Below, piece by piece: positions 33,662-44,521 of a stretch of 64,000 nucleotides of DNA; position 1 is the first letter of the stretch; the number at the start of each line of letters is the position of its first letter. Below the pieces are notes generated by a model. That model was not told the origin of the DNA and did no database searches. It was given only the letters and a program-made list of their open reading frames with translations. This stretch comes from Ixodes scapularis. Its lineage: Eukaryota; Arthropoda; Arachnida; Ixodida; Ixodidae. Location of the stretch: contig NW_024609839.1 of the NCBI RefSeq assembly GCF_016920785.2, positions 19,035,085 to 19,099,084 on the forward strand, in the 5' to 3' direction. Position numbers and translations under genes: made by a program.

Positions 33662-34885
33662 ACTTTATAACGTGTGTTGATATTTAAAATAAGATTTTGT
33701 GTTCGTGTCCAAGAACACCTCCCTCACTCGATGCGAGTCGGCGCAGAATTTCGCGGTTGGTACTTCGCATGAAGCATATTCGACGGTACTCAATATTTCC
33801 CTCAAACATAAGTGCGCTCCGTGTACCCTAGTTCCATGAACTTGAATTATTAAGTTGATTGGATCACTCTTTCCTTCCCGACGGTAGACCCTGTAGGCTG
33901 CTCTCGCTTTGAAGTTAGACGTTTCTGTTGTTTTTTTCCAGCATTATCCACTTAAGTGCCAATTAGAAACTAAGTGGTGTTTCTAGAACTGCGCCATCGT
34001 TGCCATGGTTATTTCTATATGTCCGCTTTATAGAGAGTACGTCCAGGTGCTCAAAAATGATAGGATCGTACCTGACGCCGTCATCTCGGCCGGAAAAACG
34101 GCGAGCGATTATAAGCCACAATTTAGAGGCTACATAAAATCGTTAAAAAATATTTCCTTTTTCTTTTAATTTTCTGGCTGCGCATTGTTCCTGCCCTGAC
34201 AATATGCACCAGCTTACATGCCCGCAGAGTAGTTTTTGTCTGGAACAAGCAATGATTAATATAGATTCTTTCCTTTCTTTTTGATTGACGGCAGTGCCGT
34301 GTTGTTGCCATATTTAATACCGTAGCGCCTCATGTCGTGCTTCCGGGTCTGAACCCGCGCTGGGTTGGGAAGTTTTATGTTCAGGATCGCAGCAATACGT
34401 TACTGTTTCCAAAACAAGGAGTCATGTTTGAAGGGAAAATTGCGGTAGATCCAATGGGGAGATGCGAAGCGTCTCGGGAACATGAAAAAATTAAAGCATG
34501 GCTTCACTGCGGCAACGAATATGAAAACAAAGAACAGGTCGCAGCTCAACATCGATCCGGAACCGTGAGTTGCGGGGTATCTGAACACCACCATCGTTTT
34601 GAGAAACTGCTCTAATAAAACACGCTCACAGCTAAATCATTAAGAACAGTCACGTGATGGTTTATAGCCAAGTTGGGCGATGTGGAGACCGGTATGGTAC
34701 TAATTTTAAGATTAAAATTCCTTGTAACCGACAACATGTTGGAGTCATTTCGCAGTAATTTGAGTAAATTAGTTACTGAGCAATCTCACGAGTGACGTGA
34801 GTATTTTTGGAAGTAATAAATGACTTCTAACCGTTTCTATGTTACACTCCCCTTCGTAATAGCGTTCTTTGTTTATACAAGTTTC
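33662..34885. other. Upstream region of the receptor gene, no further gene recognised
   Basis: Should hold the receptor promoter near its 3' (right) edge on the minus strand, but no convincing TATA or initiator was fixed. The 92-codon frame at 34,337-34,615 is unrecognised. Confidence 0.35.
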
Positions 34886-35497
34886 CAACCAAGCAACGTT
34901 ACTAGAACCCTCAGTTGGGAAACTCACCGTTGAAACCTGGGCCGTTGGCGTCCCCCGACACCGAGCTAAATGCGACAACAGCGCCATCCTTTATCATTCG
35001 TCTGTACTGTGGTCACCTTCAGCTTTTAGAAAGCATGTTTTTGCGAAAAAAACACAATAGAAAAAAACTCTTTTTGTAGTAACTTTTATTAGAGTTTAGT
35101 GCAAAATGAGGGGCGTGGGATGTTTTTCTAAAATTAGTTTGCAAGTTTGTGTAGCACATTCAATGCTGTTTTTATACAACCATGCTCAGCGGTGATTTCA
35201 AGTAGCGCGTCCCGACCTAGGTGCATTTAACTTCAGTAATAATGCGCGGTGCGTCCGCTTAAGAGAGGGGGGTGGCGCCCCTGAAACCCCTTCCATCGTA
35301 TCTGTTTTGGCGCCAAAATGGAAGTTTAAAGCCAAAATGGAAGTCACGTGCAGTTCCCCGAGTGACTGCTGCGGGAGAAATGGCGGCGTTGTGTTCGCCA
35401 TTAGCTCGGTTCTCGGGGACAGATCGGGGACACTTTTTGAGAGTAGTCTCTATGGCAGTTTCCCAACTGAGTGGTTCTAGCAACGTTACAACCAAGG
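34886..35497. repeat. Inverted-repeat pair around 390 bp of spacer
   Basis: CAACGTTACTAGAACCCTCA (about 34,892) and CTCAGTTGGGAAAC are mirrored at 35,459-35,497. Similarity continues inward over about 100 bp (CCGAGCTAA and a GCCAT block on both arms). It may be a MITE with long, diverged ends. The spacer contains a poly-GGGG and a CACGTG box. Confidence 0.55.
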
Positions 35498-35827
35498 AAT
35501 CCTCGAACCGAGCCTCAGGCGGGAGAATAATTTAACAAAATTGGTTGATTAGCAAGATGATTAGTTAGCAGTTCGGTGATTCTAATCCGATCTCTTGGAA
35601 TCGGCGCCAAGTGACCGGGCAGGTATATCTCGGCACGGCACGATTCCCGGAGCGAGCTTCACATTTTTCCAGCTTGTCGAAGAAAGTCATCTTGAACAGA
35701 AAGTCATCTTGAGGGCAGTCCAGCACTCGTGTAAGTTGACATTCCGACCGCCGGTTATTCGCAATTTCCTCGTGCGGATTTTATGACTGCGAGAGAGGGA
35801 ATGCACTCTAAGTCATAAAATGACTTT

Positions 35828-36020
35828 AATTTGGTTTCTTTATTTATTTATTTTTATTTATTTATTTCAATACCTTCAAAGCCACATGGCATTACAAAAG
35901 GGAGTGGGGGAAAACAAAAATTTAGGGAAATTTCCCGCTAAATGGGAGGGAGCAGAAGAGGAGGAGGGGAGGGGGAGGAGTAGCATACCCACCCATCCTC
36001 CTCCTCAACATCTGCGCTCT
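35828..36020 (-). mobile_element. CR1-like LINE 3' end with AAATAAAT tail
   Basis: On the minus strand a 3' UTR-like block with TGTAATGCCATGTGGC is followed by TTGAAGGTATTG and a run of AAAT units (35,828-35,868). This layout is common at 3' ends of CR1-type elements. No coding part remains. Confidence 0.5.
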
Positions 36021-36398
36021 AATTTCGCATTACAAAGAATTGTAAACGTCTTTTATTTTTCATCTCATGTTCGTTCAATTTTTATATCGCAGGTGCGCTC
36101 GCAGCACAGATCTGGGTTGTGCTGATCCGCGACGCACAAGTTAGAAACCCCTGAGTGGCAGGAGTGGGAGCTTGGCCTGACAGCTCAAGGAACACGTTTG
36201 TTCAGCATTGCATTTATAATTATCATCTTTTCAGCAGAGTTCAGCTTTGCTGCATGCGATTCTTCTAGAAATAAATACTTGCTACTGAATTTACTACGTC
36301 ACTACATTTCCCCACTCCTATTAGTGCTCCTCGAGGACCTCGGACAAGAGCTTATTTGTGTGCAAACATCATGCTTGTTTCAAACCAATCGCTGATGT

Positions 36399-36453
36399 AG
36401 AGACTCGCTGACATCCAGCATTCCAATGGAAGGCTGGATGTCTGCGAGTCTCT
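36399..36453. repeat. Near-perfect 55-bp palindrome
   Basis: AGAGACTCGCTGACATCCAGC is mirrored by GCTGGATGTCTGCGAGTCTC with two mismatches and almost no loop. Confidence 0.75.
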
Positions 36454-36651
36454 CCCGAAGGATGCAAGTGGGGAAGGAACCATACAGTCTTATCGTATTA
36501 GGGGACATGCTATAGGGTGTTCTTTGTATGCTTTACAGATTTGTTGAAATAAAGCCGTAAAAGCTACACTTATGCGGTCTGTGCACGTGAGTTTTATGGC
36601 CAAGGGAGCATGGTATACAGGGTTAATTGTAATGATGAGTCGGCTTATTAA

Positions 36652-37158
36652 AGGGAAGTGCCAGGCTTCTTTCAGAAAACTAGATGGAGGTTGATTCTAG
36701 TGTAGTTTTCTCCCGTGAATCTGAATATCACGTTCATTTTCTCCAAACATATAACTAAACGTGAGAAAACACAAAAAACATCCTACCAGTAGTGACGTCG
36801 TAAGGGGATTTTTCAGCTGCCAAGCCTGTGTCGCTTGACGGCCGCGCGTCCAATCGAAAGCTTTCTAGGTGTATTCTCACGCACTGGCACCAGTCGTAAC
36901 GTCGTTTTTCACCTTTTTAAAAATAGTGTGTGCGTACATAGCTTTGATTGGCGCTGAAGATGCGTAAGCAGAGATTTCGAATGCTCCTTTTGTGACGTCT
37001 CTCGCCGGGAAAGAGTGCCTGCAGTGATACTTCAAAAATGATTCTATGCAGCCTCGATCCACCAAATTACCAAATAATTTTGATATTTGAGATTCTGGAA
37101 ATCAAATGAATAAGATTTTTATCTGTTTCCTCAAATATAAAACAACTCCAGCTTCCCT
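36652..37158. mobile_element. TTAA-flanked MITE, copy A
   Basis: 507 bp bounded by TTAA at 36,648-36,651 and 37,159-37,162, with AGGGAAG..CTTCCCT ends. It is the same family as 54,335-54,861: both contain GTGAATCTGAATATC, GAGAAAACAC and GTCGTAACGTCGT in the same order. TTAA targets are used by the piggyBac and Kolobok superfamilies; the purine start fits Kolobok better. It is non-coding and so depends on a transposase elsewhere. Confidence 0.7.
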
Positions 37159-37162
37159 TTAA

Positions 37163-37691
37163 GTATAATATGTTCCTTAAATTTTTAATTAGTGAAAATC
37201 GACCCATAATTTTAGTCAGAAAGTTGCTAAGCATCATAGAAAAACACTAAATCAACCCTTTTCGTGAATATATGACGGGAACAGCATTTTACGGCGTTCT
37301 AAAAAAGGGTTTACTTTAATTGGACGCGTCTCCAGACTTCTGTTTCTTATCAGAGCGCATCTCTGCACCTGCGATACTGCTGACCAGTGGCTGCAGTGCG
37401 AAGCCACCTTCTCGCCTCCCTCGTAGGATGGAGGGAAGCAAGGCGCATGTGCGTTGCGCGACTAAACCCCTGGGGAACAGGACCGTGGGCGCAGAGATGC
37501 GCTCGAATAAGAAACCGAAACCTAAAAATGGATACAAATAAAGCGTTTTTACAGAACGCGTAAAATGCTACACCTGCGTTATGTCCTTCTAAAAAGAGTT
37601 GATTTAGTGGTTTTCGATGACTCTCAGCAAGTTTCTAATTGAAACCATGTGTTCATTTTCAGTAATTAGAAAGTTAATTAACAAATTGTAT
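37163..37691. mobile_element. TTAA-flanked palindromic MITE abutting copy A
   Basis: Almost the whole 529 bp is an imperfect inverted repeat. The outer arms share CACTAAATCAAC and the inner arms GCATTTTACG and CGCATCTCTGC. The mirror symmetry makes two facing 73-codon frames (37,316-37,537 minus, 37,320-37,541 plus) that are only artefacts of the palindrome. It is bounded by TTAA at 37,159-37,162 (shared with the neighbour) and 37,692-37,695. Confidence 0.65.
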
Positions 37692-37844
37692 TTAATTATC
37701 CGAATGATCGTTACGATTAGGCCCCTATACTACGTACCCCTGGCCGTATAACTAACCTGCATAAACCACATAAGTGTAGATTTCACGACTTTTTTAAACA
37801 AATATTTAAAGCTTAAAAAAATCACCCTGTATAAGAGTGAAAAG

Positions 37845-37892
37845 GCGATACCAACATGGTGAAGCCATATGGCTCCACCATGCTGGTATCGC
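37845..37892. repeat. 48-bp palindrome
   Basis: GCGATACCAACATGGTGAAGCC is mirrored with about two mismatches around a central CATATG. It sits at the head of the tandem repeat that follows. Confidence 0.7.
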
Positions 37893-38108
37893 ATTTTTGC
37901 TGGCATAGGATGTCCCATATTACGTCATGATTGTATGGGTCCGTACGCCTGCATGGTCCCGTGCGCCTAAGGTTCCGATATATTCCACCCCGCTGGTATA
38001 GGATGTCCCATAATACAACACGTTTGTATGGTTCCGTCCATTTCCGCCTTAATCCACTATGATGGAGCCGCCTTTTCGATGGTATAGGACGTCCAATATT
38101 ACGGTTAC
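37893..38108 (+). repeat. Three diverged tandem units of about 90 bp
   Basis: Units begin GCTGGCATAGGATGTCCCAT (37,899), GCTGGTATAGGATGTCCCAT (37,992) and GATGGTATAGGACGTCC (38,078). Each is followed by a TTGTATG(G/A) block. Confidence 0.65.
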
Positions 38109-38640
38109 GCTTGTATGAGCCTTTTCCATCATCTTTCCGACATCAAGATTTTCCAACAGTGCTGGCATGCCAGGGAACTATCTTTGTTCACTCGCGCATT
38201 GATTTGCAACTCTGTTTTTTTCCCCACCGTTTCGTACGCCGCGCAAGTGTTGCCGTGCTTTCCCGTGGCGAAGGTTCATCGATTTTTCGCAAAGTTTATA
38301 TGGGACTCGTGTTTTGAAGGTATGAGGCGTGACAACCTATTTGTAAGCCAGACGAAGGCGGCTTGTGTCTTGTAAGGGTAGAACTGAAGCACAGCGTTTC
38401 CTCTTCTTTCCCGATCAGGAGAATTCCCTCGTTATTTCTGCGTTTAAAGAGCTGGGAGGAAGCTTTTTAGGGCCGTGGCTCGAGGGAGGCATTGGGGACT
38501 TCCAGTCTCGTGTTCTGAAGTTCTACCGGAAAATTGCAGCGGCGAAGGAACTTTTCGGGCCCGATTTTTCGACGAGCAGCTGCAGAAAGTTAAAAAGAAG
38601 GTTCTTTATGGGTAACGTAGAAGATTGGGCTAAGCAGACG
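38109..38640 (+). pseudogene. LINE ORF2 C-terminal region, fragment 1
   Basis: The frame 38,115-38,375 reads FFPTVSYAAQVLPCFPV and RRDNLFVSQ, and the next frame (38,365-38,643) reads RFLFFPDQENSLVISAFKEL, GSFLGPWLEGG and LKFYRKIA. These blocks lie downstream of RT in a LINE family with an extended C-terminal domain seen in arthropods. A frameshift near 38,370 joins the two. The fragment ends near 38,640; the matching final part of such a protein appears at 56,445. Confidence 0.55.
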
Positions 38641-38650
38641 TGATAAAAAC

Positions 38651-38748
38651 AAAACAGCGCCAAGACAAGGACGAACTAAAAGGAACCACAGGTCAGAGCG
38701 CTGTGTCCTGTGGTTCCTTCTACTTCGTCCTTGTCTTTGCGCTGTTTT
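38651..38748. repeat. Long hairpin (about 43-bp arms)
   Basis: AAAACAGCGCCAAGACAAGG is mirrored by CCTTGTCTTTGCGCTGTTTT. Arms continue through the GGAACCACAGG block with few mismatches around a 10-bp loop. Confidence 0.75.
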
Positions 38749-38967
38749 GCCGGCGTGCCGTCATGTCTTCTTTGTTGGGACACAGTTGATATAATCATAC
38801 CACACCCTCTCTTTCGGAGCTTTCCGGGAAGTCGGGAATAATCGGATGTATTTCGTCGCTTACGTAGGTAACCTGTCAGAACGGCAGCCACGAAGTTTTT
38901 TCTACGCTTCCATTTCGAAGTGCTGCCGGTCAAAACGTGACTGGTAAACAAAAATTGAATCGTGGTG

Positions 38968-39450
38968 AATAACCCAGGTAGCACACCATGTCGGCCGATA
39001 CTGGGATTACGTCGGCCAGTACTGGGAGCTGTACGGCGGATCCCGGCCAGGGACGCCGGTGAGAAACCGACCCCGGCCGATATCGGGGACTCGTTGTCTA
39101 AACTGGCCAGCACCAGCCGGAAAGTTCCCGATACCGGCCGACATCGTTTTTTTGCTGTAGTCACTGGCCAGTCTAGCCATGGAGTTTCCGGTGACTGGCC
39201 GATATCGTTTTCTTGCTGTAGTCACTGGCCAGTCTAGCCATGGAGTTTCCGGTGACTGGCCGACATCGTTTTCTTGCTGTAGTCAGCGGCCAGTCTAGCC
39301 GTGGAGTCTCCGCTGACTGGCCGACATCGTTTTCTTTCTGTTATCACCGGCCAGTTCAGCCACTGAGTTTTCGGTGACTGACCGACATCGTATTTTCGCT
39401 GCTTTCACAGGCCATTCGAGCCGTGCAAGTTTTGATATGTAACCGACATG
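38968..39450 (+). repeat. 61-bp tandem array in a CCGGCC-rich element
   Basis: From about 39,130 the unit with GGAGTTTCCGGTGACTGGCC repeats with a 61-bp period (39,181, 39,242, 39,303, 39,364), later units being more diverged. Each unit holds CACTGGCCAG and GGTGACTGGCC, which can pair. The leader ACCCAGGTAGCACA at about 38,971 recurs inverted near 56,450. Confidence 0.8.
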
Positions 39451-39724
39451 GCTTTTTCGCTGATATGGAAACTATATGATGGTTACAAATGACCGTTAGG
39501 TTGGGCATGTCTTCAATATGCTAAAAGGTGACACCTAATATTATCCTTGGCCTAGTATTAACGCCGCGTCATCCTTAAACCAGTTAACAAAGGCTTATTT
39601 CAGTTTTGTCAAAAAAGACGGGATCAAACATGGCTGTGGAATGAAAATTTAATTTGGTTTACATCTATTAATTTTTTAGAGAGCAGCTCTTAGGCGCCCG
39701 TTTCCGGCTTGAGCGGCATCGCCG

Positions 39725-40360
39725 TCGCAGTCGCCGTCGGCGTAACCGCGCGTTGCATTATGGGAAACGTCCCATAATGCAACGCGCGGGTCTCACTCGT
39801 GACCCGCGCATTGCATTATGGGACGTTTCCCATAATGACGGCGTGTGTGACGTCACGAGGGTCCCGCGCGTTGCATTATGGGAAGCGTCCCATGATGCAA
39901 CGCGCGGTCGGCGACGGCGACGCCAACATCGCCGTCGGCGTAACCGCGCGTTGCGTTATGGGAAGCGTCCCATGATGCAACGCGCGGTCGGCGACGGCGA
40001 CGCCAACATCGCCGTCGGCGTAACCGCGCGTTGCGTTATGGGAAACGTCCCATAATGCAACGCGCCGTCTCATTTGTGACCCGCGCATTGCATTATGGGA
40101 AGCGTCTCATAATGCAACGCGCGGGCCGGCGACGCCAACGTCGCCGTCGGCGTAACTACGCGTTGAGTCATGGGAAACGTCCTATAATGCAATGTGCAGT
40201 CGCATTCGTGACCCGCGCATTGAATTATGGGACGTTTCCTATAATGACGTCACAATTGACGTCACGTGTGACGTCACAAGGGTCCCGCACGTTGCATTAT
40301 GAAAAAAGTGCAATGATGCAACGCGCGGGTCACTCGTGACCTGCGCGTTGCATCGTGGCG
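39725..40360. repeat. Array of GC-rich hairpins with 80-bp period and TGACGTCA sites
   Basis: Roughly nine copies of a 40-bp hairpin with arms GCGCGTTGCATTATGGGA and loop AACG/AGCG. Three consecutive units start at 39,864, 39,944 and 40,024, exactly 80 bp apart. The spacers (TCGGCGACGG..CCGTCGGCG) are themselves palindromic. TGACGTCA occurs at 39,848, 40,245, 40,256 and 40,269. Minor units carry ACTCGTGAC. It encodes no protein; frames here are artefacts of the repeats. Confidence 0.85.
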
Positions 40361-40955
40361 GCGAAACTTGCTTTCGACGAGTTGGGCATTTTTACTGCGG
40401 CACTGCGCTTCCGTAAAAATTTCCACATGTTCTCAACGACAAGTCTCAGGGCTTACACAGGGTTTTAAGGAGCTTCTTCGACGATTCACTGCGAACGAGT
40501 AGAAAACGTGTCTTCAGCATGTTGCCGCCAGCCTCCGCAACGCTCCAAAAACGCGATTGTTCAACATGCAAAATCGCCGATCGGTGGCTTCACTCTCTCG
40601 CTGCAGCTGCAGCGACCAAGCGGGGATGCGCGATCCAGCCCTTCGCCCAGGCAGATGCCGAGCGCTCCGCGCAAGCGGTCGTTGAGCGGTCGGCCTCAGT
40701 AAGCGATCCTCCCAGTTGCACGCGCTGCCACCGCTTTCATAGCGTCTGCCCTCGCTTTTTAACAGTTTCGGTTCCCATTGTTATCTTGCTGAAAGCATGA
40801 AGTTCTGATCGGAACTTAATGCTTTGACAAAAAATGTTGATTGTTACTATTTTATTAACAGTGACCCCGACGTTGAGGCAGTATTTATTTTACCTTACAG
40901 TTATATAAACCCGATGAAGACAACTACAAGTATTTTTGTACGAGCCGCAGGATGC
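40361..40955. other. No recognisable gene
   Basis: Two overlapping plus-strand frames (40,508-40,800) compete with each other and neither has a motif. Confidence 0.35.
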
Positions 40956-41499
40956 AATAGACCCTTTGCAAAAATCCCAAAAGCCCGCGCGCGCCGCGCT
41001 TCAAATAATGGGAGTCCTCGGTACGCCCCTCCTCCGGCTACCACGTGGCATACGCGAGCAGGTTACCACGGCACCAAAGCAGCCGAATTGGGCCGTTGGT
41101 TGGGCGAGCGACGATCCGACGGCTGCCCCTTTCGTATCTCTCTACTTTGTACCGGTTCTGTCGTCTGCTGCACCAACGCTTTGTCGAACTTGGTCGAAAC
41201 CTGCCATGGTTGCGGTGCAAACTAAATGGATTTGGTGGCACTTCAATACGTGAAGGTAAGTTCCGACGAATAACGTATTGGAATAAGTTCTTTTGCGATG
41301 CCTTTACGTTGCCACAGATACGGTACGCCGGCAACGACGTACGACTCGGCGGGATGGCTGCAACGGCTGCTGGCGGTAGCTGCCGGGACGCGTGCGCAGT
41401 CGCGGAGGCGCAACGAGAAAGCGCGTGCGCGTGATCTGTACCGAGGGTTCCCAAAATTTCCTGCCGTCTTGGCGCTGTACGTCTTGCAAAGGGTCTATT
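40956..41499. mobile_element. 544-bp element with 16-bp perfect terminal inverted repeats
   Basis: Ends are AATAGACCCTTTGCAA (40,956) and its exact complement (41,484-41,499). Subterminal similarity extends inward (a CCCAAAA block and CCTCGGTAC). It is GC-rich inside and has long frames on both strands (133, 166 and 129 codons) that overlap one another and lack motifs. Termini resemble those of the inner inverted repeat at 49,273. No target duplication was found. Confidence 0.6.
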
Positions 41500-43470
41500 A
41501 AGCAATACCAAACAAGTATGCCGTAAAGCGACCGTCATCTCCGAAGGCGAGTTCCATCTGAGGGGAATTTGTCGTATTGTCTTCTAGCAAACGACATACC
41601 TAGCTCTTCATCCGAATAGGTGCGCACAACGTCTTCGACGTAACGCCATATCTTGGGCCTCTTCGCCGGCAAGGCGAATGAGTCGGCAAAGACTTCGCCG
41701 AGAACGGCTGCCTCGTCGTCACTCGAGCTGGAGCTAAGCTTGTATCTCCGTCGCTGTCGCTGATTTCGCTGCTACTGCGCTTTATTAGACCTCCTGAAAT
41801 TAACTGCAGCGATGTCAGCGCCGAGCCAGTCGGTCATGACAAGAGGAACGAAAGCAAGCACAGCAATCGAAACAAAAAAACAGCGAAACTCCTTCATTCC
41901 CCCGCGGCAACGTTGATAACGAAACTGAAATGTTGCGAGTGACTACAGATCGTACTCCCCCGAAAAAGGCTGCGCGGAGAACTACTCCGGGTCCGGGCGG
42001 TCTGTCCGAGGAAGACACAGTTTAGGCGGCACATTCGTTTCTTACATCTTTCTGCATGATCACAATCGAAACATCACGTGCACCCTATATTCAACCAGAA
42101 AGGGTCACTACATTTAACTCTTACGCGCTTATTAAAACCAGATCTGCTTCTCGCTACCACTCTATGGACTACTTCCATAAACCCCTGCGTGCAACACGGC
42201 GCACGTTGCTCTTTGGAAACTAGTTGGCCAGGGAGGAGAGTGGCATGGTTTCGGTTTCGATCGGCAGCGTGGACTATTAACGGCCGTGATCTCACGTTTT
42301 TTGGTCACGAGAGCATCATTTTTGCTCTCTAAACTAACCTAAATGGCCAGACCTCGAATCTATAGCACAAGCCCGAGACGTATAGCTTGTCTTCACACAT
42401 GCTTGTTGCATTTTTGTACGCTATCGAGCCTTTCTGTTTGCATTTCGAGATATATGTGAACGAGCCAGTGCTGGAAATCTCGACGCTGCGTAGCTCGGGG
42501 TTGCTTGTGTACGAGTCAACAAGCTGTAACGACCAATAAGTTTGCATACATCAAACTAGCACCTTTACAGCTGGTCAGGAAGTTTGTTTGTTTTGTGCGA
42601 CCATAGACGAAATATTATTTTTTGCAACTACTCTTTTTCTTAATACGCCTAAGTACGTGAGGTAAAACTTGGAGGCGCCATTGAAAAGCTCAATTTGAAT
42701 ACACATCTTATCTCTTATCTGTACTGACCCGCAGCACTGCACGAAGCTAAGTCCCCACCCGCTTGCATTCCACTAATATTCAACATCGCGTATGCACATA
42801 AAACTTCTCTGCAATCATATAGGCACATTCCCACACACAAACCGTTTTAAGAAAGCAAAAGTCGAGCAATTGTGTGAAAAATGTCGCACCGTTCGCCGGA
42901 AGTGCGTCGGACGGGCGTGAACCTCTATGCGGTGTACCAAAGGAACGAAATTATTCAAAGCGCATTTGACGGTTGCTAATGGCCGTAATATTTATGTGTT
43001 TGCTTTCTTCCTGACTGAGTATGCCGAGATAATTTCAAACACACCGTTCAGACACAGATCTTGGGCGTCAGTAAAAGCTCGTCCAAAAAGGCTTAGCGAA
43101 GAGTAGGAGACGCTTTTTAGAGCCTCCGTCGTAGCTAGCCGACCTCAGCGTTTGCGAAAACCTAATTTCCTATCAGCGTAAAATTTGAGTCGGCGATATA
43201 TGATGACAGGAGGAAGACATCATAGTAATTTGTGTGCAGTAATTTGTGTGCAAGGAAATTGCCCCAGTTTTCGTTTTGTATCGTTCGAGAATGAATCAGA
43301 TAATCGAAAACTCAAGCGGCGCATTCGGTCACGGCGTGATAGCATGAAAGGAAGCTGCTCAATCGAAACCGAAACTGAGTGGCCAACTAGTTCCCAGAGG
43401 GCACTTCGTCGAAGCGTTGTGTATTTCTTCGTGCCCCCGTTTTTTTTTTTTTATAGAGTAGCACAGTAGC
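41500..43470. other. No recognised gene
   Basis: A plus frame of about 60 codons ending at 42,024 (SEEDTV then stop) is charged and could be an exon, but has no clear splice sites or homology. Nothing else supported. Confidence 0.35.
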
Positions 43471-43512
43471 ACAATTATATATTTGCGACTTCGTGTCGCA
43501 ATATATAATTGT
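43471..43512. repeat. Hairpin with 18-bp AT-rich arms
   Basis: ACAATTATATATTTGCGAC is mirrored by GTCGCAATATATAATTGT with one extra T and a 5-bp loop. Confidence 0.7.
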
Positions 43513-43799
43513 CGCAATAAATAATACTTCGACTAGAACAGACCTCATCCAGCATCCAGCCAGCTGTTGATAGACTTTGCTAGAAAGCCGATCCAGCATC
43601 CAATCCAAAGCCGGACAAGGTGAGCAAACACAAATGGCGAGCAGGACGTTGGCGTGGTTCGCGGCATGGTTCAGGTACGGTGGCTCCAGGGTTGAAAAAT
43701 TGTATGTGACCGTGGTGGCGAGTGAAAGCGCTGCATGTAAATCTATGCGGGGCAGAAGTCGCTCGAAGTTACCGCCTGTGCTTTGATTTTGATGTTCGT

Positions 43800-44235
43800 G
43801 TTTTGTCGGTTTTGTCGTATGTAGGCCTAGTGAACCAACTTCCGCTCAACAACGCTTGCTGGTGGTTGACTCGACGGTGTTGACGGCCCTTCGCCGTATC
43901 CCGACGATCGTTTCGTCGGCATGTCCCGCAAGACGGAGTAGCCGTCAAGTAAGAGAAAGTACGAGCAGCAGGAAAGGGATGCGGCCGCGTATTATTTCGT
44001 AGTGGCGAGCGGCGGCACTTTTCTGTTTACGTTCGCGCACGTTTTTGCATCGGCTTCTGCCCGTTCGTAGTGTAGATGCCCTTTGCCTTTCGTTGCATCG
44101 CGCTGTTTCCACGCTTCGAGCGCACCTTCGGGGCTCCCGGCCGAGTATGGACGAGTGTCGCGCCGCTAGCCCGGCGAGACGGCGATCGGTCGGCCGCGGC
44201 CTACGTGTGTTGTTCAAAGCGTTGAAGTAAAATTA
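43800..44235. promoter_or_regulatory. CpG-rich stretch upstream of the exon-like blocks
   Basis: Visibly richer in CG dinucleotides than its surroundings, without a coding frame of note. It lies 1.7 kb upstream of the first exon-like block at 45,910 and might be an old promoter; this is only a guess from composition and position. Confidence 0.2.
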
Positions 44236-44330
44236 AGGGGGGGGGGGGGGAGGGAGGGAGGGAGGGAGGGAGGGAGGGAGGGAGGGGGAGGGGAGGGAGG
44301 GAGGGAGGGAGGGAAGGAAGGGAGGGAATA
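44236..44330 (+). repeat. (GGGA)n microsatellite
   Basis: A G run followed by about 20 GGGA/GGAG units. Confidence 0.9.
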
Positions 44331-44521
44331 GAGTCAATCGTGTACGCGCGCTAGGCGCATTTGTCACCGACTTGGGGTAGGGTGAGAGGGGAGAAAAGTG
44401 GGGGAGAAGTAGGAGTCGGGCGTCAGCAGCGTCGTCTCACCGTCCCGCTAGCTCGTCATCCCATCGTCGCGCTTAATCCGTGAGTGAGTGTGTGTGTGTG
44501 CGTGGGGGGAGGCACTCGCTT

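Noticed and set aside
37316..37541. Pair of facing 73-codon frames with similar proteins
   Set aside because: Both are made by the same palindromic MITE; similarity is due to the inverted repeat, not duplicated genes.
38676..39164. 162-codon minus-strand frame
   Set aside because: Spans a hairpin and the 61-bp tandem array; no domain.
39753..40339. 100-codon frames rich in RRR and ALHYGKRP repeats
   Set aside because: Translation of the hairpin array; repeated in all frames.
39725..40360. CRISPR array
   Set aside because: Repeats are regular, but the spacers are themselves repeated and palindromic, and the context is eukaryotic.
41038..41538. 166-codon minus-strand frame as a gene
   Set aside because: Lies within the 544-bp terminal-inverted-repeat element, competes with equally long plus frames, and has no recognisable domain.
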